Below are positions 33,042 to 46,200 of a stretch of DNA of 64,000 nt, one piece after another. Below the pieces are notes generated by a model. It was not told where the DNA came from, did not search any database, and worked only from the letters and a program-made list of their open reading frames with translations. The stretch covers positions 627,501 through 691,500 of the forward strand of contig OZ022498.1 of assembly GCA_963989385.1 (NCBI GenBank), read 5' to 3'. Both the position numbers and the translations under genes were made by a program. Every line of letters begins with the position of its first letter. Position 1 is the stretch's first letter. The DNA comes from Ctena decussata. Lineage: Eukaryota > Mollusca > Bivalvia > Lucinida > Lucinidae.

Positions 33042-33641
33042 TATGACAGCTTCGAAACAGACATTAAACTGTTATGAAATATTTTTTTGTCTCCACTATA
33101 CATGAGGGATGGTCAAACAATTCCGGGAAGAGTGCTGCACAAACTCAGTATTTGACTGTCTGAGGAATGCCATCAACCATGTTAACGACTTCTACAGCTC
33201 ACTGTTTCCCGCGCACTGTTTATTAAGACATTAATCCCTGCACTACAGCATGCGCAACTGCCTACTTTATACTGTTCGCTACTTACCCCGTGTTGTCTAC
33301 TGCGTCCAGTCTATGGTCAACTGTAAAAAATGTAAGTACAGGGGAGCAAACAGTGCAGACCCAGATCAGACTGCTCCAAAAGGAACATTCTAATCAGGAT
33401 CTAAACTGTTTGCCGTTCCACTTGCATCTTTTGGACACATAACTGCAGTGTAAATTATTTTATTTTTTTTTTTCATTTTTTGGTCAGTTGTTATAGGTGA
33501 CCCACTTTTAAGAACTTCTACGGGTCTCTGTCGTTTACAGTGACCTGCCTTTCGCATACATGTAGCAGTCGGCAAAGCTCATATAATTCTGTTACTCTTC
33601 ATCACGAACACTGGCGGAATCATACGAAGTTGGCCTGGGTT
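33042..33641. other. Intergenic, no gene recognised
   Basis: No coding evidence. A word GACCCAGATCAGACTGC near 33358 resembles MITE internal sequence, possibly a relic. Confidence 0.4.
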
Positions 33642-33779
33642 CGAGGTTATAAAACTTGAGAATAATCTCAAACTCAAAATAAAGCACACTGGTAGGCTGC
33701 TTCCGAGCATGTGCTGGGAAGCAGCCAATCAGTGTGCTTTATTTTGAGTTTGAGAATGTACTCAAGTTGTATAACCTCG
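33642..33779. repeat. 138 bp fold-back upstream of gene B
   Basis: CGAGGTTATA..ACTTGAGAA at the left pairs with the right end ACTCAAGTTGTATAACCTCG. Inner arms CTCAAACTCAAAATAAAGCA and TGCTTTATTTTGAGTTTGAG. Centre GCTTCCGAGCATGTGCTGGGAAGC. It sits about 190 bp before the gene B start and could lie in its promoter region. Confidence 0.85.
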
Positions 33780-33969
33780 GGGCCAGATTGCCACATGAAA
33801 GCATGCAAATGGTTATCATAAAACTGAAAACGGATTTTTCCCTGATGTACATGTTTACTGATTGATATTTTTCGCGCTTTGTTCGAAACCCTTATAATAA
33901 ATGTATCTCGAATGCACCTTGCTATTAATTTTTCAGATTATTTCTCCAAATTCAAAATTAGCTGAGCTC

Positions 33970-34210
33970 ATGGATGCACAAAATCCAAAAGAAAACCGAA
34001 ATGATACGGATCAGATACCAAACTTTTCGGATCTGGATCGAGGCTGGGCTTGGGTAGTGATGGCGGCGACTTTTGGAACTTTTCTATTGATTGGTGGAAC
34101 AGTATATGGTGTAGGCATCATACATATTGCCCTTCTAGAGCGATATAAACAAGATATAACAATGACGTCATGGGTCGGAGCTCTTCACTCGGCTATGATG
34201 GATATTGGAG
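33970..34210 (+). CDS. Gene B exon 1 (start, helices 1-2)
   Basis: Hydrophilic N-terminus MDAQNPKENRNDTDQI, then helix 1 beginning GWAWVVMAATFG and SWVGALHSAMMDIG. Donor GTTTGA at 34211. An in-frame ATG at 33901 lies before the possible acceptor at 33936 and is less likely. Confidence 0.82.
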
Positions 34211-37200
34211 GTTTGATAAAAACGATAAGTGTCTTGATAATCATTCTGAAATAGAAATAAAATTATGTCATATTTTGTTGAAAACTAGATACAGGTAGCC
34301 GGAGAAAAAGACCAAGACTTTGACTCATATTTTGATGTGATTTGTTTTGCATGAAGCGATTCAGAGTCACATTGAGATACAAAGATAATGTTGAACTTAT
34401 ACAACAGAAAGGTTTATTGTACATTTATTTGCGGTTACGTTTAAAAATCTCTTACGATTCTGGCAAGTGTAATAAACGTGTAAACTATTATCAGTTTTTA
34501 CTAGATGTAATTTTGTAAATTCAAAAATATGTCGTAATACTAAAAAATGGGGCAAGCAAACTCAAAAACGTAAGCATTTCATTCAAGCGTTCAGCAACAG
34601 AACGCACTCCGGTGCTGCTCCGATTTCTAGCTTGTAATGTACGAGCTTGCTTATACATTTTGTCGAAAAAACAAAAGTGTAAATGAAAATATTCAGGAAA
34701 ATTCACAGGGGCAAAGCAAACTTCTCTCACGACATTGCAAAAAAAAGGCAACAAAACCTAACAGCACATTTTCGATGACAGGTGTGCTCAATGCAACCAT
34801 ATACAACAAACGCCATTCGAAATTTATAAAGGAAAACGATGGGCAACTGCAAAAATGTAAACACGTGACCACAAACTAGACGAGAGGGCTACGATTAGGA
34901 ACTGATACAAACGCTTACCACACCAAATAGGAGAGGAAATAATACAGACGGCACACAAAACAGAACCAGACCAGCGAAAATGAATTTCTACAAATTACTG
35001 ACTTTTTGCCTCATGGGCTTCAAATATCATGATATAAAATCGATTGCCAATTATTGTCATTTTAGCGACAACGAATATGTTCATAATTTATTTCTATGTA
35101 GTTGCTTATTCATTTTAATGGCGTTCAATATTTACGCTTGGCTCATCACCCGCAGAATCCCACATTCGAACTGCACTGTTCGATTGATGTTCTTTATTTT
35201 ATGTTTCCAAAAGCGATTTTGAATATCGAAACGGCTAAAAAGTCATCAAAGCTTTTGCAACTCTTTTACAAATGTCAAGGAGTTTTGGCAAGTGTATGAT
35301 TAACCAAAGTTTTTACAGATCTGTGTTTCTGTAGGTCCTCTATCAACGGTGCTGGTTGACAAGTTCTCATGTCGAGTTGCCGTGGTAACATCTGGTGTCC
35401 TGTACGTCGTCGGCTTTCTGGGAACCGCATTTGCGCCAAATATTGAAGTTTGCATTTTCACTTGTGGCTTTGTAGCAGGTATGTATGCAGTGTCTATCTT
35501 GAAACCACAGCCAACTTGCCCATTTTATTGTCATGTCTGAGCTATTCGAGCTGCAATCCAAAATGTTTTAACAGTATATTATGTAATGATTGATAAATGA
35601 AAAAGTCTAGTATACACCGGCTTATTGTAAAATTTTAATTCGCATGGGTAATACACATTTTATGTTCCAGCAGTCATTATTTATTCCAACACAAACTTTT
35701 CTCAGAGATCAGTTAAACAATTTGTATATACACCAATATCTACAATAACTTATTACTGTCTTTCTTCTGTTAGAACCGCTTACAATTTCATTTCTAATAG
35801 CAACCAATCAACAAGTGTTGGTTGCTTTACTACATAACGCGTATTTCTGTTCAATTTTATTTTGTCGTAGTAGACAGTGCAAGGAAACAGTACCTGTCAG
35901 GACAAATTGCATGTGGAATTACATATATCACTGCAACAGATAAATTAATGAATTGGTTAGGACACCGAAATTTTAACGACGCCACCAGGGTATTGCGTTT
36001 AATGGCCCTTTCAGATGCTATAGTTAAGCATGTTAAGTACGTTAACTGCAAAGCGTTCAGTGTTGGAGTCTTAACGTTGGTTTGTTGCAATATAGGTAGC
36101 GCCTATTTCATATTAACTATTTTGTAGGCTTAGGAACTGCTGGCTACACGGCTGCATTAGTGGTTATTGGGTTAAACTTCAAACAAAAGCGCAATTTAGC
36201 AATGGGATTGGCCTCTTCTGGTATGTGCTTTAATATATTTTAAATAACGGTTGATTGATTGTTTGGGTTTTAACGGCCCTTTAAGACAGTATTTCATTCT
36301 ATATTGAGCCGTCTCTCAGAGAGAACGGAGCGGCTGTAGTGTAGTGGACTACCAATACAGGGGTCGCAAGATCGATTCCCCGCTTCTTCGGTCTTTTGGC
36401 TGAGACTTTAAACCGAGGTCCCGTCTCCATATGACCTCGTTGTTAGTGGTACGTTAAACCCGAGTTCACTCACTCACTCAGAGAAAGGGGAAAAGAAACG
36501 ATGGATGAGAATTAAAAAGATCTACAACAATCCACATCCTTCACCTACTACAAGCACAGCAGGTCCTTGCCTTACCTTAAGCCAACATCAGTTGGGCACC
36601 AAATGCCGAAAGTTTCCCGATATCTTCGCCTACCCAACCATCAAACGTGAAGATGCTCTAAGCAGTTCAGTATGCAAAATATAGGATAATGGGATCTTTT
36701 CACTATCTGATGACTAAACTCAAATAAGCACAGGCGGGCCGCGTAGCGCAATCGGTAGGGCACCTGACTTGTAAGTCAGAGGTCCTGGGTTCGAAACCCG
36801 GTCTGGCCACATACTTTCGTTTCTCTTTCCGCTGATTCAAGAAGGGCAGTTGTCAGCTACTGGCGAAAGTATGTGCACTTAGTACTGGTTAACCGCTCAG
36901 GAGGTCTAAGCCTGTCCAGGAATAGTGTGGTTAGGTTAACTGACCGTCCCGACATGACCATAGCTGTTTACCGTAGGCGTTATTCAACAAATCAATCAAT
37001 CAATCAAATAAGCACAACGCGAAAACGAAGAAACACTGAATTTACGTGTTACTGCGTAGACTGTTATTTTTCATTTACGAATTATTTTCGTAATCACAAC
37101 ACTAAACTAAAAGGCCATCAACACCAAAATGTTTTAAAATCAGTTTGGACAGAAACGCGCGTATGAGACGTTCTCAGTTAAGCTGGGCCATTCGCGGACA

Positions 37201-40200
37201 AAAATGGACAATAATGGACATATATATAATATATATATATATAACCGTGCCAGAATTCCAGAAAAATCACGACCATAATGTTCAATATGTCTGCTTCAAA
37301 AGCTTGCAATATTTTTAGATAATGGTTTTAGTTTAAGGAATAACAATCATTATTAGAACCATACCCTAACAATTAGAAATGACGTATTTTATGACGTTAT
37401 TTGGATACGTTGACGGATAATGTCGCGTACGATTTATTAAACATGAGTAGTAGTGCACATTTATTAATCTACTGACGTTTTATTAGTTTCGCTAGTTTCA
37501 ATTCTAAATGTTTTTCTTTGCGTGTTTTAGAAGGTGTTTTCTGTGAAGCGCTGCTGAATCGAATGACGTCAACATTTTGAAAACATGGTCTCAGTGACGT
37601 TGTGACATAGGTCTCGCGTGATGATTCTGAACTTTTGTAAATTTGATAAGATTTTAATAGTAACTGCAAACAGACGCGACTACATGAAATATCTTTGGGG
37701 CTATACTGTTAGTCTTGCCCACAAGGGGTATAAAACATGATTGTGCGTCGCATGTAATTTCCCCTAGTTACGCCCCTGGCATATAACTCATTTATTTGAT
37801 AGGGCTACATAATGCATTATTAGAGATATATTCTGACGTCAGAAAAGATTCTCTCCAGTCCTAATTTTTGATAACTTTGCCGTGACGTCGCATTTTAAGA
37901 TATTCCACTACTCAACTCTGATGCTTATATGATAGAGGGGTAAAGCGAAAATAAAGAGGAAAACTATATAAATACTGTTGGTCCCCTAAATTATTCGATA
38001 TAATTTATCTAAAGCAATTCATACTAACACTCTATCATATGTTTCATTATGTAGCCGAGACGTCGGATTTTTAAATATCACACCACTCAACGCTTTTGTA
38101 AAAATAATTTTGGTACCAAAATGTTCATTATGATTGTAATCAAGGCGAAATCATACTAACCCTTGATCTTATTATTCACACAGGTGCATTCGTGAAAATA
38201 TTAATGTTTTCATCACACTCGTTGTAGATATGTGTGGTATTCAATGCAAAAAAGTAAATACCTTCTACTCGAGTATGTACGAGTATCCGTGGCATTTTCA
38301 CCTTCGAAGAATAGAGCTATTCTAGCGATTAACATTTGTCACTGAGTGCAGAGAAAAGTCTGAGTGTACGCATCTTTTCCTAGTTTCATCTTATTCTGTT
38401 ATGGTAATTGCAGGCATCGGCGTTGGTTTGTTTGTGATGGCGCCAATCTATGAAGTAGCCAGAGATTTCTATGGAAACTCGGGATTTTTCATTTGCTTGG
38501 CTGGAATAACTGCAAATATGACTGTCTTTGGTATGCTCTATTTTCCAAGCAAGTTAGAGAAATACACACAAGAAAAACGAAAACAGGAATTCGAGATTAA
38601 AACCAAGGAGGGCAATTCATGGACATGGTCTGTGATACGGTTCTATGCACATGTCGCACGGAAATGGCCAGTGATATGCCTTTGCTCGTGTATGTTTTGT
38701 TATTGTTTGGGAACCCATGTGATATTTCTTCATTTTCCAAATTATGCTGTGCATCAGGGATCCACTACAGTACAGGCGTCGTTTCTAGTCTCAATAATTG
38801 GTATACTGGGAGTTACAGGACGAGTGTTGACAGGCATTGCGGCAAACCATGAGAAAATAGATGAGATTCTGTTATATGCTGGAGCAATGGGGATTGTAGG
38901 GTTAGCTACATTTCTTCTCCCCTTGTATTCGGGTTCGTATGCTGGCCAAGCAGCATATGCAGCTATACTCGGGCTGTACTTTGGATGTTGTTACGTTTTA
39001 ACCGGCAGTGTCAATATAAAGTTTGTTGGAGTAGAATGCATGACTGTGGCGACTGGTATTGAATTCTTCTGTGGTGGTATCGGTTCTCTTGTGGGACCAG
39101 TTTTAGCAGGTATGCTTCTTCCAATATTATAAATCTTTGTTATATGAATAAAATGCGCCAAAAAAGTTTTTTCTTATTTTTTCTTTTTTCTTCTTTTTTT
39201 TCATCACAAACCAGAATAAAATAAATAATGATATGATGATGCAACGAAAACAAGAAAAGGTCTCAGTCACCAAACATAACCCATCAAAGACACCAAAGTC
39301 TCAGATAATTGCTTTAAACAAGATGTTCTCTCAGGGACAGCAAAAGCCCCTGCAACTTTAAGAAAGCTGTAGTGATTAGGAAAATTCTAACGAACTGACA
39401 CAATTCAATCCCAGATCCAACCCAAGACACCGTGTGGGAAAGAGACAATATAAAATTAGTCACCACCAAAGACATCACCAGCGGCAGCCATAAGAACTCT
39501 CATCATCCATGTAGGTGGTCAACGTGCTAGCCTTAACATCGCAAGCAATTTGTCAATAACAGACATAGCAACAGACAACACATAAAACAACCAAGAAGGA
39601 CCAAAACAAAACTGCCGCCTTGGGACGGCCAGTAATGAAATTATTGGAGGGCTTAACCGGTTTATGGTCGACCAAACATCGCCCTTTGTTCTGCCATGGC
39701 TCATCAGATACTTAGTTGTTCAAGCCAACAAAAACAACCACCGCCCACACAACAGACTTACGAAAAGCACCAACCCTGACAATTAGAACGAGTTATACAA
39801 AAGCATTAAACATCTACTTTTATCTATTTTCATTTTTGTCAGGATAGCCTTAACAAAATAAACTATATAGCAAAACAGAAAAAACAACAAACAACACATG
39901 AAACAACTAAGAAGAACCAAAACAGAAGTGCCGCCTTGGGACGGCCATCAATGAAATAACTGGTTTGCGGTCGAGCCCTTGGACATGCTTTGCTTCCTTC
40001 ATCAGACAATTAGTTGTTCGGGTTGCATGGAAGATTCCTAACTCATAAGTGTAATATCTCAGGAACATAAACATAAAAATTAAAGCTAAGATAAAACAAA
40101 CATGAGGACTCACAGAAATAACAACACTGAAATCCGGATCAGAAGAAACCTACCAAGATAAACCACAGCGGGTCCGACCGAAGACGTCCCGGAACGGGTG

Positions 40201-43200
40201 TCAGGCGCCAGCAATCTGTATTATTATCAAATTAGGTTTAGGTTGGCGTCTTCATAAAGTCTGAGGCCCGACCTACCGTCGTGCAATCGAAGAGGTAAGC
40301 AACGCTGTATACCTTAATTGGGTTAACCACAAAGCATGCAGTTTGTCGCAAAACATCTACATTATCACCAATGTTTTATATCGAATTATTATCTCCTCAA
40401 GATGATAAGGAAAGCCATTTTACCAATTATTTTTCTGAATTTATGCACCAAGTCGCCATACAATTGAGGTTGCAAAAGGCCTTGCAGAAGAAGTATTTTC
40501 AATCCGACATTATATTTAGACACTAAGTCGAAATTCCGTCGATTAAATTTTGAAAACGCTTTACGAAGTTTATGATATCTATAACCTTGTTTGAGGAGTT
40601 TGCTGTTAAAACTTTATTACGAATATTAAAGTCATCAACATGGCTGGACACTTGAGCAAAACGGATAAGCTGAGAAATATAAAGACCATAGGATGAAGAA
40701 CGAGGGAAATTACCATCTAAAAAATGAAAATTAACAATACGAAAATCAAAATCTTCTCGTTTATTGTAAATTTTAATTGTAACAAAACGATTCAATATAG
40801 ATAAATGTAAGTCCAAAAATTAGGACTTGGTATTTGAGACACTGGCCTTATTTAAATGAAGTTCAAGAAGCCCATTCGGAGAGATAACAACATACCTCTT
40901 GGATCGGAGGTGAAACTGATTAGCTCCCTTGCCTTTTCAATATTTCTAAATGCCTGTGAATTGTCATCTTTGCATCTTTTCATTTTATTCTCCTTAAGTA
41001 TACTTGGCTGACAGCCTATTCGTTAGTCGAATTTCCCACAGCAATTTCCAATACATCCAATCAAATTGTTCATGAAAAACCATTTCCTTCTAACAGGCGC
41101 CCTTGTCAAAGAAAAATATCGTGTTTTACGTTAACAATTAACAAAAAGGAGTAGACGGTCAAGATTTCACAAAGTCATCAGTGTTTTTGAACAATTATGC
41201 GAGGTTGTGGGACAACTTTGTTTTGCAACGGATCTTCTGTTTTATCTTAAGTTAACACGCGCAAACAACTTGCTGCAGCCTTGAGGCGGCGCTACGGGAA
41301 ATCCGATTTGCGAAGAGGTCGTCGACCAAGGGGGCATGAGGAACAAAGTTGTCTTAGTACCATTTGCTTGCGAAGATGGCGAATTGTGGACCTTGACAAC
41401 AGAGTAAAAGAAAAGAACACAGGTCTTGGAGATGAGATGCTACCGAAGGTGGCTGAACATTTTCATACAAGGACCACATAACCAGTGAGAATGCTAGCAG
41501 AAGCTTCCAAGTAGTTATTGGAAAATATGATAAACTCCTGACGGCAACTAAGGTGGTTTGGCCACGTCTCAAGGTCTTCTGGTTTAGTCAAGACGATTCT
41601 ACAGAGCACAGTGAAAGGAAAATATAGAAGCAGACTTTGCCAGCTCAACTAGGGCAGCTGAAAGCAAGAGAAGATGGAAAATCATTAGTTGAGCCCAAAT
41701 GACCTTGCGGGGGTATGGGATAGAATAGTATAGAATATATATGACTATAATTAATTGCAACCCTACAACCCTATCAGGGTCATTCATTTTTAATGCTACG
41801 TCATTGTGATTCAAATCACTGAATTTATGGGAATGCGAAATTCAGTTACGTGTCCTGCTTTGGTCATCTACAAACAATACTTTGTCATTGATCTTTACCA
41901 AACAGGTTCAAGAAGGATTCTCACGTAAAGCTTCTTGAATTGTTTAAAAAAAATCAGATCCGATGCAAGATTAAAGCATGGATAAAGTTCATGCTTTTTC
42001 TAGGCTATAAGTTTCACGTCGTCTCACTAGGAATATAAATATAGCTGTTATTTGAAAGGTGTATGATTGGTCGATAGAATTTAGTACCAACATCACATTT
42101 TTGTCGTCCACAGGAGTAATGGTGGATAACGGAAGAACATATGAAGACTCGTTTCTAGTGGCAGGTTTGTAAGAAGTAAATACTTTAAATGTTTTGCCGT
42201 ATTTAGAGTGAGTGAACAATGGCAACTATAATATTGCCCACGTGAAGTGACCTGGCAGGGCGGAGCTATCGATTTGGTTCAATGCATTATGAAATAGGTA
42301 AAACAACATTTTTGTAATCAATCGGAAAGATATTCGTAAGTATTCGTTAGTCATCGCGTATCATGCATGAATTATAACTGTTAGCTATATCTCATAAATG
42401 AGTAAAGACTCGTTGGTATATTGGACCTCTGCTAGACGTGGTAACCTTTTTTGTATCTTTATAAGGGTCCAAGGTTCGAATATACCTAAAATCATAAAGA
42501 TTTTTATTCTTTCTTTTTAAGTTTTCAGGTAACAAATGATTATTTGCCTGACAGAAATTTCCGTTTGTTTTGATTACTCCATATACTTTATGCTCATAAT
42601 AAAAAAGGAAATTCTTCAGAGGTTTTGTTTGTCTGATTATGCCTAGGAATATGTACGAGGGCATTTAGTAGAGTATGGTATTTCATGCTTGAGAAAAGTG
42701 ATATGCATACATGAGCAAACGATGAGTGAATAAATAATTTCTGATTTGGTATTCACTTTTCAGTTTCAGGGTGTCTACAAATGCAGACATCTCGAACTCT
42801 AATCCTTTGAATTATCTCGAGCGAAAGAAATTACTGGAAATGTCTTTTCTTCTAAAATGAAATGATTAAAACAAATAAATATGTAATGAAAATAAAGTTT
42901 GAAAAATAAAAAAAAATGAGAGAAAAAAAGTTTATTCTCATCCTAGATTTGAACCCTAGATCGTAGCACTGAGTGTTTTTGCAATCCGACTACAGATACA
43001 CTACACCAAGACGCTTTGTACACAATTTGGTTAAAGTACTATTATTACTTATAACAATAAAGGCGAGGATTAACGAAGTCTTACGGATATTTTTCCGATT
43101 GTTGGCGAAAATAGGAATTACCTGTTTGACAATGCACTGATCCATAACGCTAGCTCCGCCCTGCCAGGTCACTTCACGAGGGCAATAAACACGTGCAAAC

Positions 43201-46200
43201 CAATAGTACATGGAGCATCTTATACGAGCGGTCATCTCATACCAATGAGTAAAGACTCGTTGGTATATTGGACCTCTGCTAGACGTGGTAACCTTTTTTG
43301 TATCTTTATAAGGGTCCAAGGTTCGAATATACCTAAAATCATAAAGATTTTTATTCTTTCTTTTTAAGTTTTCAGGTAACAAATGATTATTTGCCTGACA
43401 GAAATTTCCGTTTGTTTTGATTACTCCATATACTTTATGCTCATAATAAAAAAGGAAATTCTTCAGAGGTTTTGTTTGTCTGATTATGCCTAGGAATATG
43501 TACGAGGGCATTTAGTAGAGTATGGTATTTCATGCTTGAGAAAAGTGATATGCATACATGAGCAAACGATGAGTGAATAAATAATTTCTGATTTGGTATT
43601 CACTTTTCAGTTTCAGGGTGTCTACAAATGCAGACATCTCGAACTCTAATCCTTTGAATTATCTCGAGCGAAAGAAATTACTGGAAATGTCTTTTCTTCT
43701 AAAATGAAATGATTAAAACAAATAAATATGTAATGAAAATAAAGTTTGAAAAATAAAAAAAAAAATGAGAGAAAAAAAGTTTATTCTCATCCTAGATTTG
43801 AACCCTAGATCGTAGCACTGAGTGTTTTTGCAATCCGACTACAGATACACTACACCAAGACGCTTTGTACACAATTTGGTTAAAGTACTATTATTACTTA
43901 TAACAAGAAAGGCGAGGATTAACGAAGTCTTACGGGTATTTTTCCGATTGTTGGCGAAAATAGGAATTACCTGTTTGACAATGCACTGATCCATAACGCT
44001 AGCTCCGCCCTGCCAGGTCACTTCACGAGGGCAATAAACACGTGCAAACCAATAGTACATGGAGCATCTTATACGAGCGGTCATTTCATATGAAATTTAT
44101 GAAACGAGCCTTCGGCGAGTTGCATAAATTTCTCTTGAAAGTACCACGAGTGTAAGATTCTGTTTATCATATGACCCATTAAAATGGGGAAATGAACATC
44201 ATCTCAATAAGAAAACGCATTGTTGACATGGACGTTGTCAATGACTTTACGCGCACGGCCCAAAGAGTTATTAAACGTGTGGTCATACGATTTTTATGAC
44301 ACGACATTATCCACTGAATAACAGCGGCGTCATGTGATAAATAATGTGATGAAGAGTAATGTGTACGTTTGTGAAAATAAAATGAGCCGCGACACGACAA
44401 AACCAACAATGTGGTTGTGTGCCCAGCGCAGACTCTGATCAGCCTGGGCATCCGCCCAGTCTGATCAGAGTCTTCGCTGTCCGCATGGAGGTAGCTCAGT
44501 CCCTTAGCTACCTTTTAAGCTCTTAGCAAAGAGCCTGAGCAGACTGGATGGATGCCCAGGCTGATCCGAGTCTGCGCGGGGCGCACACCCACATTGTTGG
44601 TTTTCTCGTGTCGCGGCTCAAATCGTAAATGAGTTCCTTTAAGGAGCATGAAAACATTCATGAGGAAGAAGGTAGGCCAGGCTACGTAGTTTCAACATAA
44701 AAGCCTCATCAGTTACCCTGAAACAGCCTGGCATCGACAGCCAGAGGAAAACATACTGGATTGGTGTATTTTAAAAGTACTGTCAATTTAAAAACTGGTA
44801 TATACAAATGCAGGTCCAAATTGACATATCATATGTTTAAGGTTTTGAGATATAGAAAAACTGTGTTTTTCTTTGTTAAAACAAAAGAGAGTTATGTTCA
44901 TGGTGAAATCTATCAACTGTGGAGTATACAGTCTGGGGACTTATGGATTTCCATAACGCATATTTGTGATGGTTAACCATGCATTTTAAATGAACTGACA
45001 TGATGGCTTACCATAACATAATTACTGCAATTTTTACCATAAGATGTCACTACTTGTCCGAAGGACGAAACGTGATGGAAAGCCATAACGTTGGTTTCTT
45101 CTGGTATTATGGCTGACCATAACAAAGGCAACAAACCCCAAGTACTTTTCTGTCGAGTAACTGGTGCAAAACCTTGAGTAACTCGTACAGTTAGCAGACA
45201 GAACCGAAATAAGACTATTTATACTGATAATAGCTAATGGGCTGGACCAAATATCAATTTTAAGTGTAGACAGGTCATACTGAACACTGCCAGTAGGTTA
45301 ATTTGCCATTTTAGTGAGTTGGACGGAAAAATTTAAGAATTATGGCTGACCATCACAAATATACGTGATGGAAATCCATAAGTCCCCAGACTGGTATATG
45401 CACACTCTAACAATGTCTACCGTAAAGATCCTAAGTTTTCAGGCAGATAGGTCTGTACAAACAATGGAAACCATGATCAGACTGATCCTTACGAACCAGA
45501 ATGATCAAAGTCTTTACCGGATATTTCATTCCATTTGCGCATTTTTGTAGGCATTACTTTATGGTAGAACCGGAATAACAGGAAAATTAATAATAGAGCA
45601 TGGACCGGCTGTGCTTGCAGTAGGTGCAGAATTTCGGCAGTCTGTTTTGGGAATATTTTTGAACTTAAACATTGTTTTTCTAGGAAACGAAACGGTGATA
45701 TGTTTGTTTTATTCTGTATCATACAACGTAATTTTACTAAAATAATATGCATAAGCATGCCCTATCGATTGAATATATTTTTCATGACGTTTTTCATGAA
45801 ATTCAATTTTATTGCATTTTTTTTTGAAAAAATGTAAATATATGTTTATTGTCAAGATAACTGCAATTTTTTTTACCAGTTTGTTTCAAATATCCTATAC
45901 TATAGATTATATGATTAGCAGGAATGAAAGTGCGTTCATGTGCTAGAGACACAGAGTTAAACGGAAAATGTATAAAAAAAAATATATGTAGAAATACAAA
46001 ATTTTGTTGTTTTTTTTTCAGGAAAACAAAACAGGGAATTCTTTTTTCTTATCTAAATGTCTTATTGCCCTTTTGGTTTTTCAGCTGTTATAATGACATG
46101 AATGCCCCACCCATATTTTATTTAGTATCTATCTACCTTAAAATATAAATCTAAACCAAGTATTAATTTCCAATTTCTTAGAATAATGCCGCTGTTCTAA

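Larger units (their letters stand above)
36221..38413 (+). other. Gene B intron 3 with two SINEs
   Basis: 2.2 kb intron holding a dispersed repeat, a SINE of family 2 and a SINE of family 1, each listed separately. The part from 37386 to 38413 is AT-rich with no recognised feature. Confidence 0.7.
39110..42113 (+). other. Gene B intron 4 with retroelement relics
   Basis: 3.0 kb intron holding the second Penelope-like relic and a LINE 3' fragment, both listed separately. The remaining stretches (39110-39377, 40870-41280, 41741-42113) show nothing recognisable. Confidence 0.7.
42229..44089. repeat. Two-copy 847 bp tandem duplication with inverted-repeat ends
   Basis: Unit 1 is 42398-43244 and unit 2 is 43245-44089, differing at only a few positions (for example one or two A in a run, ACGGATAT/ACGGGTAT). 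The left flank at 42229-42266 (TTGCCCACGTGAAGTGACCTGGCAGGGCGGAGCT) is the reverse complement of GGAGCTA-side ends at about 43153-43188 and 43999-44034, so the original element had terminal inverted repeats. Each unit also holds a minus-strand tRNA-like segment. Confidence 0.85.

Noticed and set aside
42990..43511. 173-codon open frame on the minus strand
   Set aside because: It spans the junction of the 847 bp tandem units and part of a tRNA-like segment, lacks protein-like features, and is explained by the duplication.
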